Shown: piece after piece, positions 10,951 through 23,416 of the stretch
Numbering within the stretch: position 1 is the stretch's first letter
How the letters are laid out: the number at the start of each line of letters is the position of its first letter
NCBI GenBank assembly: GCA_015345905.1
Contig: JADDTR010000018.1
Span: forward strand, 124,361-188,360
From: Aotearoamyces nothofagi
Lineage: Eukaryota > Ascomycota > Leotiomycetes > Leotiales > Tympanidaceae
Reading direction: 5' to 3'
DNA length: 64,000 nucleotides
Notes under the pieces: generated by a model
Told to the model about the DNA's origin: nothing
Database searches by the model: none
Seen by the model: the letters and a program-made list of their open reading frames with translations, nothing else
Program-made: the position numbers and the translations under genes

Positions 10951-12111
10951 CCACCGGGGGGACTGCCCATGCGCTAAGCCCCGCCAACTGCAGCCAAGCT
11001 CGCCCACCGTTCCCAGCGTGCAGTGTGACCAGCTGCCAGCTGCCAGAGGGCAGTGGTGGCCGGCGGTGGCCAGTGACCACAGCGGACACCCAGCCAGGCG
11101 TGCGGCCCCAGAGCTCACAGCCAGAGCCAGAGCCAGAGCCAGAGCTACCACCCACCCAGCCACCCTGTAGGCACGGCTGCGCAGAGAGAGAGGGAGAGAG
11201 GGAGAGGGAGAGCTACTACTACTACTACTGTACCTTAGCTGGCCCGGCCGCTGCCTCAGGGCCGCTGCGCTGCACTGCACTGCGCTGCTCCCCCCGCCTA
11301 GCGAACAGAGACGCAGCACCCGCACCGAGCAGAGCAGTCACAGATCACAGGCAGCTACGCATCCGGACGATGGGATGAGGCCGCTCTGCCTCGTCCTGCC
11401 AGCTCGCGCTCGGCCACCATAGCCGAACCTCTCTTCCCTCCCAGCACCAGCACCAGCACCACCACCACCACCACCACCCAGCATCCATCCAGTCCGCCAG
11501 AGCACGACCGACGCCTGGCGAGCCGTGGCAGCGCCCAGCGCCCAGCGCCCTCGGCCAAACCGCTGCCGCCGCCGCCCTCCAGCCCAAGGCTCGTCCAGCA
11601 GCTCGTCCAGGAAGTCTCCATTCTTCCGGGACCTCAGTCCTGCCCTTCTTAAGCAGCGCATGATCCCTCTTCTCAGTTTCCCCCCCTCCTCCTCTCTCCC
11701 TCTCTCTCTCTCTCTCTCTATATATTCCTATCCCTCACGCCACGCGCCATCGCTCCCTGCCTCGTCCTAATCGCCGGTTCTCTGCCTCCCGTCTGCCTGC
11801 CTACCTGCCTTTGCTGCCTCCATTGTGAATAGAACAGCAGCAAAGCTCGGCGATATCCATCCACCGCAATAGCCCCGTCCTGCCAGACGCGCACGGCTCT
11901 GCTCTGCTCTGCTCTGCTCGGCTCGTGACTAACAGCGTCGTGGTACCTGGACGGCCATTGACTAACGGTAGCCGGCCTCTGCATTCCTGCTGCGGGTCCG
12001 CCGTCCTGAATCGGCGCACATCACAAAAAAATACCCCGCATTCGGAAGCTTGAGCTCTCCTAAATCCACGACCTGCTCCGATCTTGCCACACAACACCAG
12101 CAATCGCAAGC

Positions 12112-14488
12112 ATGTCTGATGGCAAGATTAAACCACCCACCAACCCCGTGGTTGCTGAGGCCCACGAGGTGGACACTTTCCGTGAGTAGAGCTCAGCATT
12201 GGCCCGCCAGGCTCGAGATTGGAAATGCTGACATGTCAACCACGGTGTAGACCCTCCGCTGAAGATGTTTGAAAGTAAGACCTCTACAATTGACAGCGTG
12301 GCCGCCGCACCGCCTGCAGAATGCTAACTGGGCATATAGAGCATCCAAGCAAGCCGCATCTGAGTGGTAAGCCGCGGAAGCACACAATTACGAGCAGTTC
12401 TAGCTAATGGCATCGTGGCAGGTCTCGAGGAATACCAGACGCTCTACAAGGAGTCGATTACCGAGCCGGAGAAGTTCTGGGCCAGGCTCGCCCGAGAACT
12501 CCTCACATGGCAAAGGGACTTCCAGACTGTCCACAGTGGCAGCTTTGCCAACGGCGACAATGCGTGGTTCTTGGAAGGCCAGCTCAATGCGTCATACAAC
12601 TGTGTCGATCGTCACGCCATCAAAAACCCAGACAAGCCGGCCATCATCTACGAAGCTGACGAGCCTGGTGAGGGACGTACGCTCACTTATGGCGAGCTCC
12701 TCCGCGAGGTTTGCAAGGTCGCACACGTACTGAAGCAGATGGGCGTAAAGAAGGGCGACACCGTTGCTATCTATCTCCCCATGATCCCCGAGGCTCTCAT
12801 TGCATTCCTGGCCTGCTCTCGTATCGGCGCTGTACACTCTGTGGTCTTTGCAGGTTTCTCGTCGGACTCGCTCCGTGATCGCGTGATCGACGCTCAATCC
12901 AGAGTGGTCATTACAACTGACGAGGGAAAGCGTGGTGGAAAGGTCATTGCGACCAAGAAGATTGTTGACGATGCCCTGAAGCAGTGCCCCGATATCACAC
13001 ACTGCTTGGTATACAAGCGTACTGGGGCAGATGTTCCAATGACCAAGGGACGGGATTGGTGGTGGCACGAGGAAGTCGAGAAGTGGCCAGCATATATTGC
13101 TCCCGAGCCAATGAACTCGGAGGACCCTCTCTTCCTTCTCTACACGTCCGGATCTACCGGAAAGCCAAAGGGTGTTATGCACTCGACCGGCGGGTACCTT
13201 CTGGGCGCTGCGTCAACTGGCAAGTATGTCTTTGACATACATGACACCGATCGGTTCTTCTGCGCTGGTGATGTTGGGTGGATTACCGGACACACCTATG
13301 TTGTCTATGCGCCTCTACTCCTTGGTGTTGCGACTGTTGTCTTCGAGGGTACTCCGGCCTACCCCAACTTCTCCCGATACTGGGACGTGATTGAGAAGCA
13401 CGAGATTACTCAATTCTACGTTGCACCGACCGCACTGAGACTCCTCAAGCGTGCTGGCGACCAGCATGTCAAGGCGCAAATGAAGCATCTGAGAGTTCTG
13501 GGCTCGGTCGGAGAGCCCATCGCCGCAGAGGTCTGGAAATGGTACTTTGAAATTGTCGGAAAGGAAGAAGCGCACATCGTGGACGTAGGTTTTTTCGTGA
13601 GAGACAAACATAGCAGTGCTAACCAATCAATAGACGTACTGGCAAACCGAGACTGGTTCCAATGTTATCACTCCTCTTGCAGGAGTGACGCCTACCAAGC
13701 CCGGAAGTGCTTCCCTGCCCTTTTTTGGAATTGAGCCAGCCATAATTGACCCCGTCTCCGGCGAGGAGATCCACGGTAACGATGTTGAGGGTGTTTTGGC
13801 TTTCAAGCAGCCATGGCCAAGTATGGCACGCACAGTTTGGGGCGCACACAAGCGGTATATGGATACATATCTGAACGTCTACAAGGGCTACTACGTATGC
13901 GTTTCCTTTTCTCACCGTTGTTACTCCGCGACTGACTTCTTTCTAGTTCACGGGCGATGGAGCTGGCCGCGATCACGAAGGGTATTACTGGATCCGAGGC
14001 CGTGTCGATGACGTGGTCAACGTCTCCGGTCATCGCTTGTCGACCGCTGAAATCGAAGCTGCGCTTATCGAGCACCACGCAGTGGCCGAAGCCGCCGTCG
14101 TCGGGGTTGCAGATGAGCTTACAGGCCAAGCAGTCAACGCCTTCGTCGCCATCAAGGAAGGAAATGAGATCAATGACCAGCTGAAGAAGGACCTTATTCT
14201 CCAAGTCAGGAAGAGTATTGGCCCGTTTGCCGCGCCAAAACAGATCTTCATTGTCCCAGATCTTCCAAAAACGCGAAGCGGGAAGATCATGCGAAGAATT
14301 CTCCGGAAGATCCTGGCAGGCGAAGAAGACCAATTAGGTGATATCTCGACGGTAAGTTCTCTGGCAATCTTGCTACACTCCATATCTGAGAAAGAATACG
14401 GACTGACATCTTCGGGTTGTAGCTCTCGGACCCGAGTGTTGTCGAGACGATCATATCAAGAGTCCACACGGCCAGGACCAAGAAGTAA
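12112..14488 (+). CDS. facA: Acetyl-CoA synthetase
   Basis: Seven exons (12112-12181, 12251-12274, 12340-12366, 12422-13584, 13634-13894, 13947-14351, 14423-14488) give 671 aa, the usual length. The enzyme joins acetate, ATP and CoA to acetyl-CoA, needed for growth on acetate and for nuclear acetyl-CoA. Visible motifs of the ANL adenylate-forming family are [11 protein letters not shown] (phosphate loop, near residue 280), [18 protein letters not shown] across intron 4, [11 protein letters not shown] across intron 5, [14 protein letters not shown], and the C-terminal [14 protein letters not shown] with the catalytic, acetylatable lysine. The 5' end is split into three very small exons of 70, 24 and 27 nt, each in phase 1. 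There is no targeting signal, so it is probably cytosolic and nuclear. A long repeat-rich CT-rich upstream region precedes it. Identification is secure. Confidence 0.97.
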
Positions 14489-14895
14489 ATACATATCTCA
14501 CTCAGTACTAATCCGTCAAGCGAAAATGGAATCACAGGAAAGGGAGTCCCATATTGTTGGAGTCCAATTGGCCATTGGTGTACTAAATTATACGGCCATT
14601 TACGAGCATTCTCATCTTCCTAACTATCTCATCGTTACCTAATAGTCTCAAACAAAATCAATTCAAACATGATGCCATTATGCCAAGTATAAAGTGGCGT
14701 AGTAATACTGTTGGAGTATGCATGATGATCATGCTCACGTGTCCCAAAGCAAGGAAGCAGGAGAGTGCAGCAATGAAGACATATCATCGCTACCTGTGAC
14801 GGCATTAACCTCATTCATGAGCGCAGCATTGCTGATCAGGATCTAGCAGAAATCTGGCGGAGCGGATATATCCATTAGTGCTATGAGTGTATGTA
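14489..14895. other. Convergent 3' spacer between acetyl-CoA synthetase and Vps29
   Basis: This spacer lies between two convergent genes and should hold both 3' UTRs. No ORF or repeat of note is seen. Confidence 0.6.
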
Positions 14896-15630
14896 TTATG
14901 AACCAACGTTCTTAGTAAAGGTAACCTTTTCGACGCCAACGCTTTCAACGCCATTGGCATCTTTCTTCAGTGAATAGACATAAAGCGTGAGAGAGATTCC
15001 TTGAACCTGAGTGGAATGACTAGTCAGCAACCTGAGCCGGCAATACCAAACTTGTAGAATCAATACTCACATCCATCAAGCAAAAGCTCGGCACAATCTC
15101 CTCCCCATCTGCAGTCCAGCCCGTTGTCATGGCGCCCGTCGCACTCCCCGGGTTCACAAAGAACTTATCCCCATACTCGTACGCATCGAACCTATGTGTG
15201 CCTCCCCAGCATAAGACGTCGACGTCTAGCTTATTGGCCTCGGCAAGAAGCAGATCCGCCTCGGTAGGCGCAACCACTGTAAAGCCTTCTAAGAACCCGA
15301 TCCGTAATGAGCCATGCGTCACGACGCCGGACAACGGGAGGGACGTGGCATCGGAGTCGGAGCGGCCCTTGACAATCTTGAGGTCGCCGGAGATGCTGCG
15401 GAGGTAGTCGTATGTCGTCTTATCCGTGAGGTTGCCGAGACAGAGGGTCTGCCCTATTTTTCCAGGCGTGAGGAGCTTCTTGAACTTTGGGGGAGGGTCA
15501 GCAGACGCCATCAGACGGCGGGCGGACAAGAGAGGAGGGACGCAGGAGGCTGATGTACCTTTGCGGGGATATCAATTGCGCGATCTGGGATATGGAGGTC
15601 GCCGATCACGAGGACCAGGCGGGCTGCCAT
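14896..15630 (-). CDS. vps29: Retromer subunit Vps29
   Basis: Three exons on the minus strand (15559-15630, 15071-15484, 14896-15006), all phase 0, give 198 aa. Vps29 is the metallophosphoesterase-fold scaffold of retromer; with Vps35 and Vps26 it recycles cargo from endosomes to the Golgi. The start LVLVIGDLHIPDRAIDIPAK is diagnostic. LCLGNLTDKTTYDYLRSISG, VVTHGSLRIGFLEG, VDVLCWGGTHRFDAYEYGDK and FFVNPGSATGAM follow, and the C terminus is LTLYVYSLKKDANGVESVGV. The fold keeps the phosphatase core but, as in other Vps29 proteins, one catalytic His position is substituted (GGTHRFDAY), so it is expected to act as a binding platform. Exon 1 is GC-rich like the adjoining promoter. Confidence 0.95.
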
Positions 15631-16570
15631 GCTGGACGGGCACAATGCCGGCCAAGGCGGCAGGAGGAGGGTGGAGCTGGAGGGGGAGAGCAGCGGATCA
15701 GGGTGGGCTTGGGGCGCTGTCGAATCGAAGGGTCAGTCGTGATGCATGTGCGCAGCTTCCGCGAGGATTTGGAGAAGCTGCTCGGGTCTCGGCGTGCGGT
15801 ACGTGGTATCTAATCTCTGGAGGAGCTATTGATGGTATCTACGGTTTTCTACTCTACTTGGCAGCCGCCGGTTTGCTCTGTTTGCATGGCCGCGAGGCTG
15901 GGGTATGCACACGTACAATGCATTGCTCGTTCGAGATCAAGAAGCCGCACAGAGCAGGACATCCGTAGCCCAGAAAGTATAGCATCCAGACATTGCCAAT
16001 CGTACTATGCTTCTTTCCTCCCCCTTTTTCAGTGCTCACGTCGGGAATTCACGAGCGGTATCTCACTGCCTCTACTATGTGGCCGCCGCGAGCAGAATCG
16101 AACCACGCAGCCGCTTGCTTAGTCAACGGCAAGGTAACTGAGCGGCTTCGGACAGGCCAGCATGGGGAGTCCTCTTGAAATGAAAATTCTGCGTCGGACG
16201 AGTGTGAAGAAGCCAATGCACATTTGAAGGACGCGACTCGGCGTGCGCTCGTGCTTCAATTGACCCGTGCGAGAGCCATTCTGCTCCTCCACCGGCCCGG
16301 ATCCGTACGACGCACATCGCCATAGCCGTGGGTGCATGACGGCTGCTGTCGCGCGGCAGCTCCCCCACCAATCTGGCGCCACACACCCCCTCCTCCAGGC
16401 TCTCCCTCATCTCGAGACACCTGGGGCAAACACCACCGCACCCCCCGGCGCCCGACTCGCCCAGCACACCTTACTCCATTGGGGGGCCTTTTCCGCATAC
16501 AAACCAGGACCGGCGGCTTCCATCTTCCCCTTCTCCTCCCTCTTCCTCTTCCTCTTCTCCAAACGTCGGC
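15631..16570. promoter_or_regulatory. Divergent promoter region, Vps29 / alanine:glyoxylate aminotransferase
   Basis: The two start codons face away from each other across about 940 bp. The AGXT-proximal part (16440-16565) is CT- and CA-rich, with TTCCTCTTCCTCTTC-type pyrimidine tracts just before the ATG. There is no convincing gene. Confidence 0.5.
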
Positions 16571-18025
16571 ATGTCGAACCAGCCGGACCACGCTGCGCTG
16601 CTCATTCCCGGGCCAATTGAGTTCGACGATGCTGTTTTGCAGTCCATGAGCCATTTCAGGTACGTCCGGCTTTGCACTGCTGATGCGCATCCGTTCGCCA
16701 GCACGTGGGGTGAGGTGATGAAAACCAGCCATCCTATTGTTTCCTTCCTTGTGTTAGAGATGATATGAGATCCGTACACTGACGACGCCGTGCCTGCAGC
16801 GAGAGTCATGTTGGCGCCCCATTCGTTGCGACCTTTGGCGAGACCTTGTCGCTGCTGCGAAAGCTGTTCCAGACCACGGATCCCTCCTCGCAGCCGCTGG
16901 TTGTCTCTGGTTCCGGCACGCTGGGGTGGGATCTGGTAGCAGCCAACTTGGCCGAGCCTGGAGATGATGTCCTGGTCCTCCACGCCGGCTACTTCGCAGA
17001 CTCGTTCGCAGATTGCTTCGAGACATACGGCGTAAAGGCGACCCAGCTGAAGGCTCCTATTGGAGAGAGACCGCAGCTTCCGGAAATCGAGAAGGCTTTG
17101 AAGGAGAAGAAGTATAAGCTTCTGACGGTCACCCACGTCGACACTTCTACTGGCGTCCTCAGCGAGCTGAAGGCTTTGTCGGAGCTGGTACACAGGGTTT
17201 CGCCAGAAACACTGGTGGTTGTCGATGGTGTGTGTAGTGTTGGCTGTGAGGAAATCGACTTCGACAACTGGGGCCTTGATGCTGTTCTTACCGCCAGCCA
17301 GAAGGTAATGATAACTTCCTGTCTGTCCTAATGAATTAGCTAATATATGTGTTAGGCTATTGGTGTTCCTGCTGGGTTGTCAATCTCGATGTACAGTGGT
17401 CGTGCTATCAAGGTTTTCCAGAGCAGAAAGACACCACCAGGCTCATACTTTGCATCATTCAAAAACTGGCTACCGAGTAAGTTGTCCAGCATGTTTAAGC
17501 TATATGGCACTGATACCTACCACCTAGTTATGCAAAACTATGAGGCGAAGAAGCCGTCCTACTTCGCTACTCCATCACCACAGCTTATCCATGCCCTTCA
17601 TACTTCTTTGAACCAAATATTATCCAAGCCTCTTTCTGAACGCTTCGCTGCTCACAAGGCTGCTTCCCAAAAGATCAAGAAAGCCGTTGCAGACCTGGGA
17701 TTGAAGCAACTAGCCTCAGACCCTGCGAACCAAGCAAATGGAATGACGGCGATCTATCTACCAGATGGCGTGACTGTACCTGTGCTTTTGCCCAATTTGG
17801 TGAAGAAGGGGGTCGTTTTTGCCGGTGGATTGCACAAGCAGATAGCCACCAAGTACATCAGAATAGGTCACATGGGCGTCAGTGTAGTAAGTTATCATCA
17901 ACGACTGGCATGTAAAACTATCACTAATTTGGCGTTGCTAGACGGATCCTAAGCGGGATGATATTGACCGTGCTATTAGAGCTCTTGGTGCTGGTCTTTC
18001 AGAGGCAGGATACCAAAATGCATAG
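16571..18025 (+). CDS. agx1: Alanine:glyoxylate aminotransferase
   Basis: Five exons (16571-16659, 16800-17304, 17356-17476, 17528-17886, 17942-18025) give 385 aa, the normal length. It is a PLP enzyme of the class V aminotransferase family that turns glyoxylate plus alanine into glycine plus pyruvate. The N terminus has the hallmark LLIPGPIEFDDAVLQSMS. GSGTLGWD (cofactor phosphate region), THVDTSTGVL and VDGVCSVGCEEIDFDNWGLD (PLP-contacting Asp) follow. The Schiff-base Lys is codon 198 in LTASQK, the last codon before intron 2, and GVPAGLS comes next. The 51-nt third intron is a multiple of three with no stop, so the gene also reads open through it, but removing it restores the conserved NWLPIMQNYE junction. 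No PTS1 is seen (ends YQNA), so location is uncertain. Confidence 0.95.
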
Positions 18026-18962
18026 GCATATATGAGACATGAAAAGTATTTAAGCATTGATTACCATTATGAATAAAAGATAAAAGTTGATACTCTCAGC
18101 ATGGCTACATATGTTCTCCACACAGAACTCATAACGTAAAGCTGCGGAATAGACTTCTTTAGGCCTTACCGTATAAATAAGACTAAGTACTTAGTCGACG
18201 ATAAGCTAGAGCTAAGAGAGAACAATACATTTGGAGCATCTGCATAACAAGGCCAAGGGACGGAGTAGGATTTGGCATATAAGGAAAGGCATCAAACTCC
18301 AAGCCTTCACCATGGGGCTCATTGCACATTGCCACGTTCAAACGTGGAATCAGAATCGAGTAGGAATCACGTTACACCAAGCGTTCATAGAAGCTGCACC
18401 AATTCCTGGGTATAGTTAAAGGAATTGCAATATCCGCATTCATAAGATTATCCAGTAAGATAGCATTAGATGATTCTGAAATATAAGAAGAGGTGACGTT
18501 TTATACTTAGTGTCCTAAAGAGTGAAAGGGCTGGCGTTGAACTCGGATTTCGGCAAAGGTTCAGCCTAGGCCGGCAGCCCGCCGTTCGTTCTGTGAGGAA
18601 GCTTTACTGCGGACCTCTACTAAACACCAGATATCGCAAGCATCCAGCATATTCTGTAAAAACCTCTGTTCGCACTCTCTTGTTTATCTCCCATTCAAAG
18701 CTTTCCCGAGCAAGCGTGCCAACACAACCCAGCCTCTATTTCACCCGTTCGCTTGGCGCAAAAAGTCGCCAGCCTTGAAGTTGCCCCACCAAGGTACGAA
18801 CGAAACGAGTTCGACCTCAACTGCAGCTTCTCCCAAGAGCCTCATCGATTATCGAAGCGACTACTCCGGCCAGCACAAGCTGTACCATAGAGCTCCTACG
18901 TTCAGGCAGCCAACGTTCTCGCACGTTCGCGATCCACAGACTCGCTGTCGAGCTCAGACGCG
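18026..18962. other. Spacer and Crm1 promoter
   Basis: The first half is AT-rich with no ORF of note. The 18560-18962 part becomes CT-rich and probably holds the Crm1 promoter and leader. No repeat or RNA gene is seen. Confidence 0.55.
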
Positions 18963-21900
18963 ATGGCGCTCTCGATCCCCGAGCTGGACGCGATCGTCCG
19001 GTCCTTTTACGAAGGTCGAGGAGACACGGTTCGTCGTATCCCGTGCCAGAGCTTGTCTACAGCTCCTGTATGCTGTCGTTACTTATACTTACGCGTTCTA
19101 TCTCCAGCAAAAAGCCGCTCAAGCAACACTCAACCAGGTATGTTCATGTCGCCCTACCGACTACCCAGCATACCCTTCTGTTACTGACCTCGACGGTAGT
19201 TTAAAGAGGACCCCGACGCATGGCTCTTGGTGGACAAGATACTACAGGAGGCTACATATCCACAGACCAAGTGTACGTCACTCGCGGAGGCCAGCTTTGA
19301 AGCGGCGTGGAGATGGTGCTGATGAATACAGATTTGGGCCTGCAAGTCCTCGACAATGTGATCATGACAAGATGGAAGGTATTACCTAAAGAGCAGTGCC
19401 AGGGTGAGCCACCTACTGTTGCCCGATATAGGTCGGGACTGACGAGTTATAGGTATACGGAACTTTGTAGTCAACTTTATCATCCAGAGCTCAGGTACCG
19501 AGGAATCACTAAAGTCGCAGCGGACTCTACTCAACAAACTCAACCTCGTTCTTGTCTCAATCCTCAAGCAAGAATGGCCACACAACTGGCCCACGTTTAT
19601 CAACGAAATCATTTCTTCCTGCCACACGAGTCTGTCCATCTGCGAGAATAACATGTCCATTCTGCGATTGCTTTCCGAGGAAGTCTTCGACTATTCAGCG
19701 GATGCCATGACCTCCACCAAGACGAAGAACCTGAAGACCACCATGTGCGCCGAGTTTTCTTCCATCTTCCAACTCTGCTCCGAGGTGCTCGGTACTGCCA
19801 ACCAGGCGAGTTTGATCAAAGCGACACTGGAGACACTGCTCCGCTTTTTCAACTGGATCCCGCTGGGTTATATTTTTGAGACCCCTATCATAGATACGTT
19901 GCGTACCCGGTTCTTGGAGATGCCAGAATTCCGAAACGTCACGCTGAAGTGTCTCACAGAAATTGGCTCTTTGAGAACTGACGGGCAGGGTGTGTATGAC
20001 GAAAAGCTAGTACAGATGTTCACGGAGGTCTTGACAACCATCTCAAAGATTATCCCCTTATCCTTGGATCTCAAGTCGACCTACAACTCGAGCAATTCGA
20101 GGGATCAGGAGTTTATTCAGAATTTAGCGTTATTTCTGTGCAATTTCTTTACCGTCCACCTCGGTGTAAGCCATGATGTGCTCTTCTATATACACTCCGA
20201 CTAACCAGTCATCTAGCTCATTGAGAATCTACCCAACCGTGATTTCCTGACCCATGCACACTTTTATCTGATTCGGATATCGCAAATCGAGGACCGGGAG
20301 ATCTTCAAGATCTGCTTGGAATACTGGACAAAGCTTGTGCAAGAATTGTACGAGGAGATGCAGTCTCTGCCACTCACTGATGTCAATCCTTTAGTGAACA
20401 TGGGTGTCGCTGGGCTGTCAAACGGCGGCGCACCCAATCCGAATGTCCTGGCCAACTACCCGCTGCGAAAGCACAAGTACAATGAGGTCCTCTCAAATTT
20501 GAGAACGGTTATGATTGAGAAGATGGTACGGCCAGAGGAGGTCTTGATCGTCGAAAATGACGAGGGAGAAATCGTTCGTGAGTTCGTAAAGGAGAGTGAC
20601 ACAATTCAGCTTTACAAGACCACCCGCGAATGCTTGGTTTACCTGACACATTTGGATGTTGTCGACACCGAGAATATTATGACAGACAAATTGGCCAGAC
20701 AAGTGGATGGATCAGAGTGGTCCTGGGCCAACTGCAACACTCTCTGCTGGGCCATTGGCTCCATCTCCCTCGCAATGAATGAGGAGACCGAGAAACGTTT
20801 CCTGGTCACCGTTATCAAGGACTTGCTTGGCCTCACTGAAATGAAGCGTGGCAAAGACAACAAAGCTGTTGTCGCTAGTAATATCATGTACATCGTGGGA
20901 CAATATCCCCGATTCCTGAAAGCACACTGGAAGTTCTTGAAGACGGTTGTTAACAAGCTATTTGAGTTCATGCACGAGTCACACGAAGGTACGTTGCGTC
21001 AACATGATTCTTTGAGACTATGCATTCAATCTATATTTGAAACTCTTCTAACATTAGAGTAGGTGTACAAGACATGGCCTGCGATACATTTATCAAAATT
21101 GCCAGACAGTGCAAGCGCCATTTCGTTGCCTTGCAGCCTGGGGAGCAGGAGCCGTTCATCGAGGAGATCGTTAGAACCATGCGTAAAATCACCTGCGATC
21201 TTTCCCCGCAGCAGGTACATACCTTCTATGAGGCATGCGGTTATATGATTGCAGCCCAGCCTCAAAAGAACGCACAAGAACGATTGATTTCGGAACTGAT
21301 GTCTTATCCAAATGCTGCGTGGGATGCTATTATTCAGCAGGCTACTGCCAATCCCGCCACTCTCCAAGATGGAGATACCATTAAGGTTATCGGAAATGTT
21401 ATGAAGACCAACGTATCTGCATGCACATCCATCGGAAGCTATTTCTATCCTCAAATCGGCAGAATCTATCTTGATATGTTATCGATGTACAGAGCCACCA
21501 GCCAAATGATTTCCGAAGCTGTTGCGAGAGACGGTAAGATGAATATTGGCATAATTTGATCAACCAAACTGACCATAACCAGGTGAAATTGCCACTAAGA
21601 TGCCTAAAGTCCGAGGACTTCGTACTATCAAGAAAGAGATCCTCAAACTCATCGAAACATACGTTGAGAGAGCTGACGATCTTGAAATGGTCAGAACCAA
21701 CATGGTTCCAGCCCTTCTTGATGCTATACTCGTCGACTATAACCGTAATGTACCAAATGCACGAGATGCGGAAGTCCTGAAAGTCATGTCCACAATTATT
21801 CAAAAGCTTTCTGTACGTTGGACCCCTCATTGCTCGAAATACTCCCCCTTTTCAGTTATTTGTTTTCTACTTTCTATCGTAGAAATCCAAAGCCCTTCGC

Positions 21901-22829
21901 TCAACATTACTGACGGCATGTTAGGGACTTATGGAGGATCAAGTACCGATCATCATGGAGAATGTCTTCGAGTGTACGCTGGAGATGATCAACAAGGACT
22001 TCTCTGAATTCCCGGAGCACCGCGTTGAATTCTTCTCCCTTTTGCGAGCCATCAACATGCATTGCTTCCCAGGTATGCTTTATTCGTAAAACGTGCATAA
22101 ATAACTACTAATATCGAACAGCATTGCTAAAGCTGGACAATCGCCAATTTAAGTTCGTCATCGATTCTTGCATGTGGGCTAGTAAGCACGACAATCGCGA
22201 AGTCGAATACGCTGGTCTTAACATGTGCCTTGAGCTCATCACTAATGTTGCTGAGACGGACCCTCAGACCTCAAATGCCTTCTTCCAGCAGTTCTTTGTC
22301 CCAATCCTCCAGGATGTTTTCTTTGTGCTTACTGACACTGACCACAAAGCTGGTTTCAAATCGCAGTCAATGCTACTAGCGAGAATGTTTTATCTTGTCA
22401 ACCCGGCCGATGGCACACAACCTAAGATCCAAGGGCCAATTTATGCTCCTGGTCAAGCTCCTGCTGGTACAGGCAATAAGGAATTCTTGGCCGAATTTGT
22501 TGGCAATTTGTTACAAACTGCATTCCCCAACCTTCAAATGTTAGTGACGTACCATTATCTCTTGCATCCCAAATACTGACCATCATCTCAGTCTCCAAAT
22601 CAAGGTTTTTGTTGAGGGTTTGTTCACCTTGAACAATGCTCCTGACCGATTCAAGCTCAACCTTCGCGACTTCCTTATTCAGTTGAAGGAATTCGCTGGT
22701 GACAATGCAGAGCTTTATGCTGAAGAGAAGGAACAGCAAGAGACTGCGGCAAAGGCGGCTGAGCGCGAGCGTTTGTCCAAGGTTGGTGGACTACTTAAGC
22801 CTGCTGAATTAGACGATGATGAGCTGTGA
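18963..22829 (+). CDS. crm1: Nuclear export receptor Crm1 (exportin-1)
   Basis: Eleven exons (18963-19028, 19108-19137, 19200-19272, 19332-19403, 19453-20165, 20217-20988, 21063-21533, 21583-21812, 21925-22072, 22122-22539, 22592-22829) join to 1076 aa with every frame closing. Crm1 is the RanGTP-dependent karyopherin that exports proteins with leucine-rich nuclear export signals. The N-terminal importin-beta-like part contains [47 protein letters not shown] (acidic loop region), [23 protein letters not shown] and [16 protein letters not shown] follow. The C terminus has [19 protein letters not shown] and ends DDDEL. The Cys in NTLCW (about residue 495 in this model) is the leptomycin B target in human and fission yeast, whereas budding yeast has Thr. 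The 5' end is cut into four small exons of 30-73 nt. Identification is certain. Confidence 0.98.
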
Positions 22830-23416
22830 CTAGAGGAAGAGTTAAGGACTGAGTTTGGGATGGTGGCAATACAAGATACCACATCCACAAATCCAGACCT
22901 AACTCCTTCTTCGAAGTCAAATGACTTTGATGGCTGGGATATGTACGGTCTTTGAGCCCGGGGGATCACTATCCAATGTCAAACTTTGGAATTACAATTT
23001 CCTTGGTTCTCAGATCATGGGGTTCAGTCGATGTTTTTTTCATCATATGATATCAATATGCTTGGGTGGTTTGCTGGAGTTGGAGAGATCTAGTTGTTTG
23101 TGTGAAAAGTTACTTCGTCCTTCTAGATTCTATTCTCCCCGGTCGCAAGCGGATATGGTAAGTCTTACAACGGCATTTTGCGAAGATGTTTGGTCCATGC
23201 ACACCTCCTCGGCCGGACGGAGGCAGAGGATGCATGATTGAATGAAAGCACCGAGGATGATGATTACGAGATCAAGATAGTATCCTTGTATGTAGCCGTA
23301 GAGCAATACACTCACGTACTCACACGAAAGCAGTAAAAGTGGAACCAGTGTCGCTGTAATTCCGAAAAAGGGGGTTATATGTCTAGGCCTTCCTTGATCG
23401 ATGTTCTGACCACTCC
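22830..23416. other. 3' spacer after Crm1
   Basis: This is probably the Crm1 3' UTR followed by unique AT-balanced sequence with no supported ORF. It leads directly into the tandem duplication. Confidence 0.55.

Larger units (their letters stand above)
7749..12111. other. 4.4-kb gene-free region, promoter of LPMO and acetyl-CoA synthetase
   Basis: No convincing coding gene is present although many short GC-rich frames are open. The region is full of simple sequence: GCAGAACACT units (8591-8640), AGAACAGAGC units (about 8693-8722), GGCAGGGT units (about 10735-10760), GTAAGGATG and TGCAC units (10795-10950), AGAGCC units (about 11120-11145), CAC/CAG units (11440-11480) and a CT run (about 11680-11725). 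The first ATG with good context near 9171 opens only 43 codons. The CT-rich stretch before the ATG at 12112 is typical of promoters and leaders of highly expressed fungal genes. Confidence 0.6.

Noticed and set aside
9998-11661. Several overlapping ORFs of 100-270 codons on both strands
   Set aside because: They are Gly/Arg/Ser/Pro-rich products of GC-rich simple repeats, open in many frames at once, with no domain.
16050-16140. tRNA-like segment with GGTTCGATTC on the minus strand
   Set aside because: The B-box-like sequence is present but the T-stem has mismatches, the acceptor arms do not pair and no proper anticodon loop forms. It is treated as chance.
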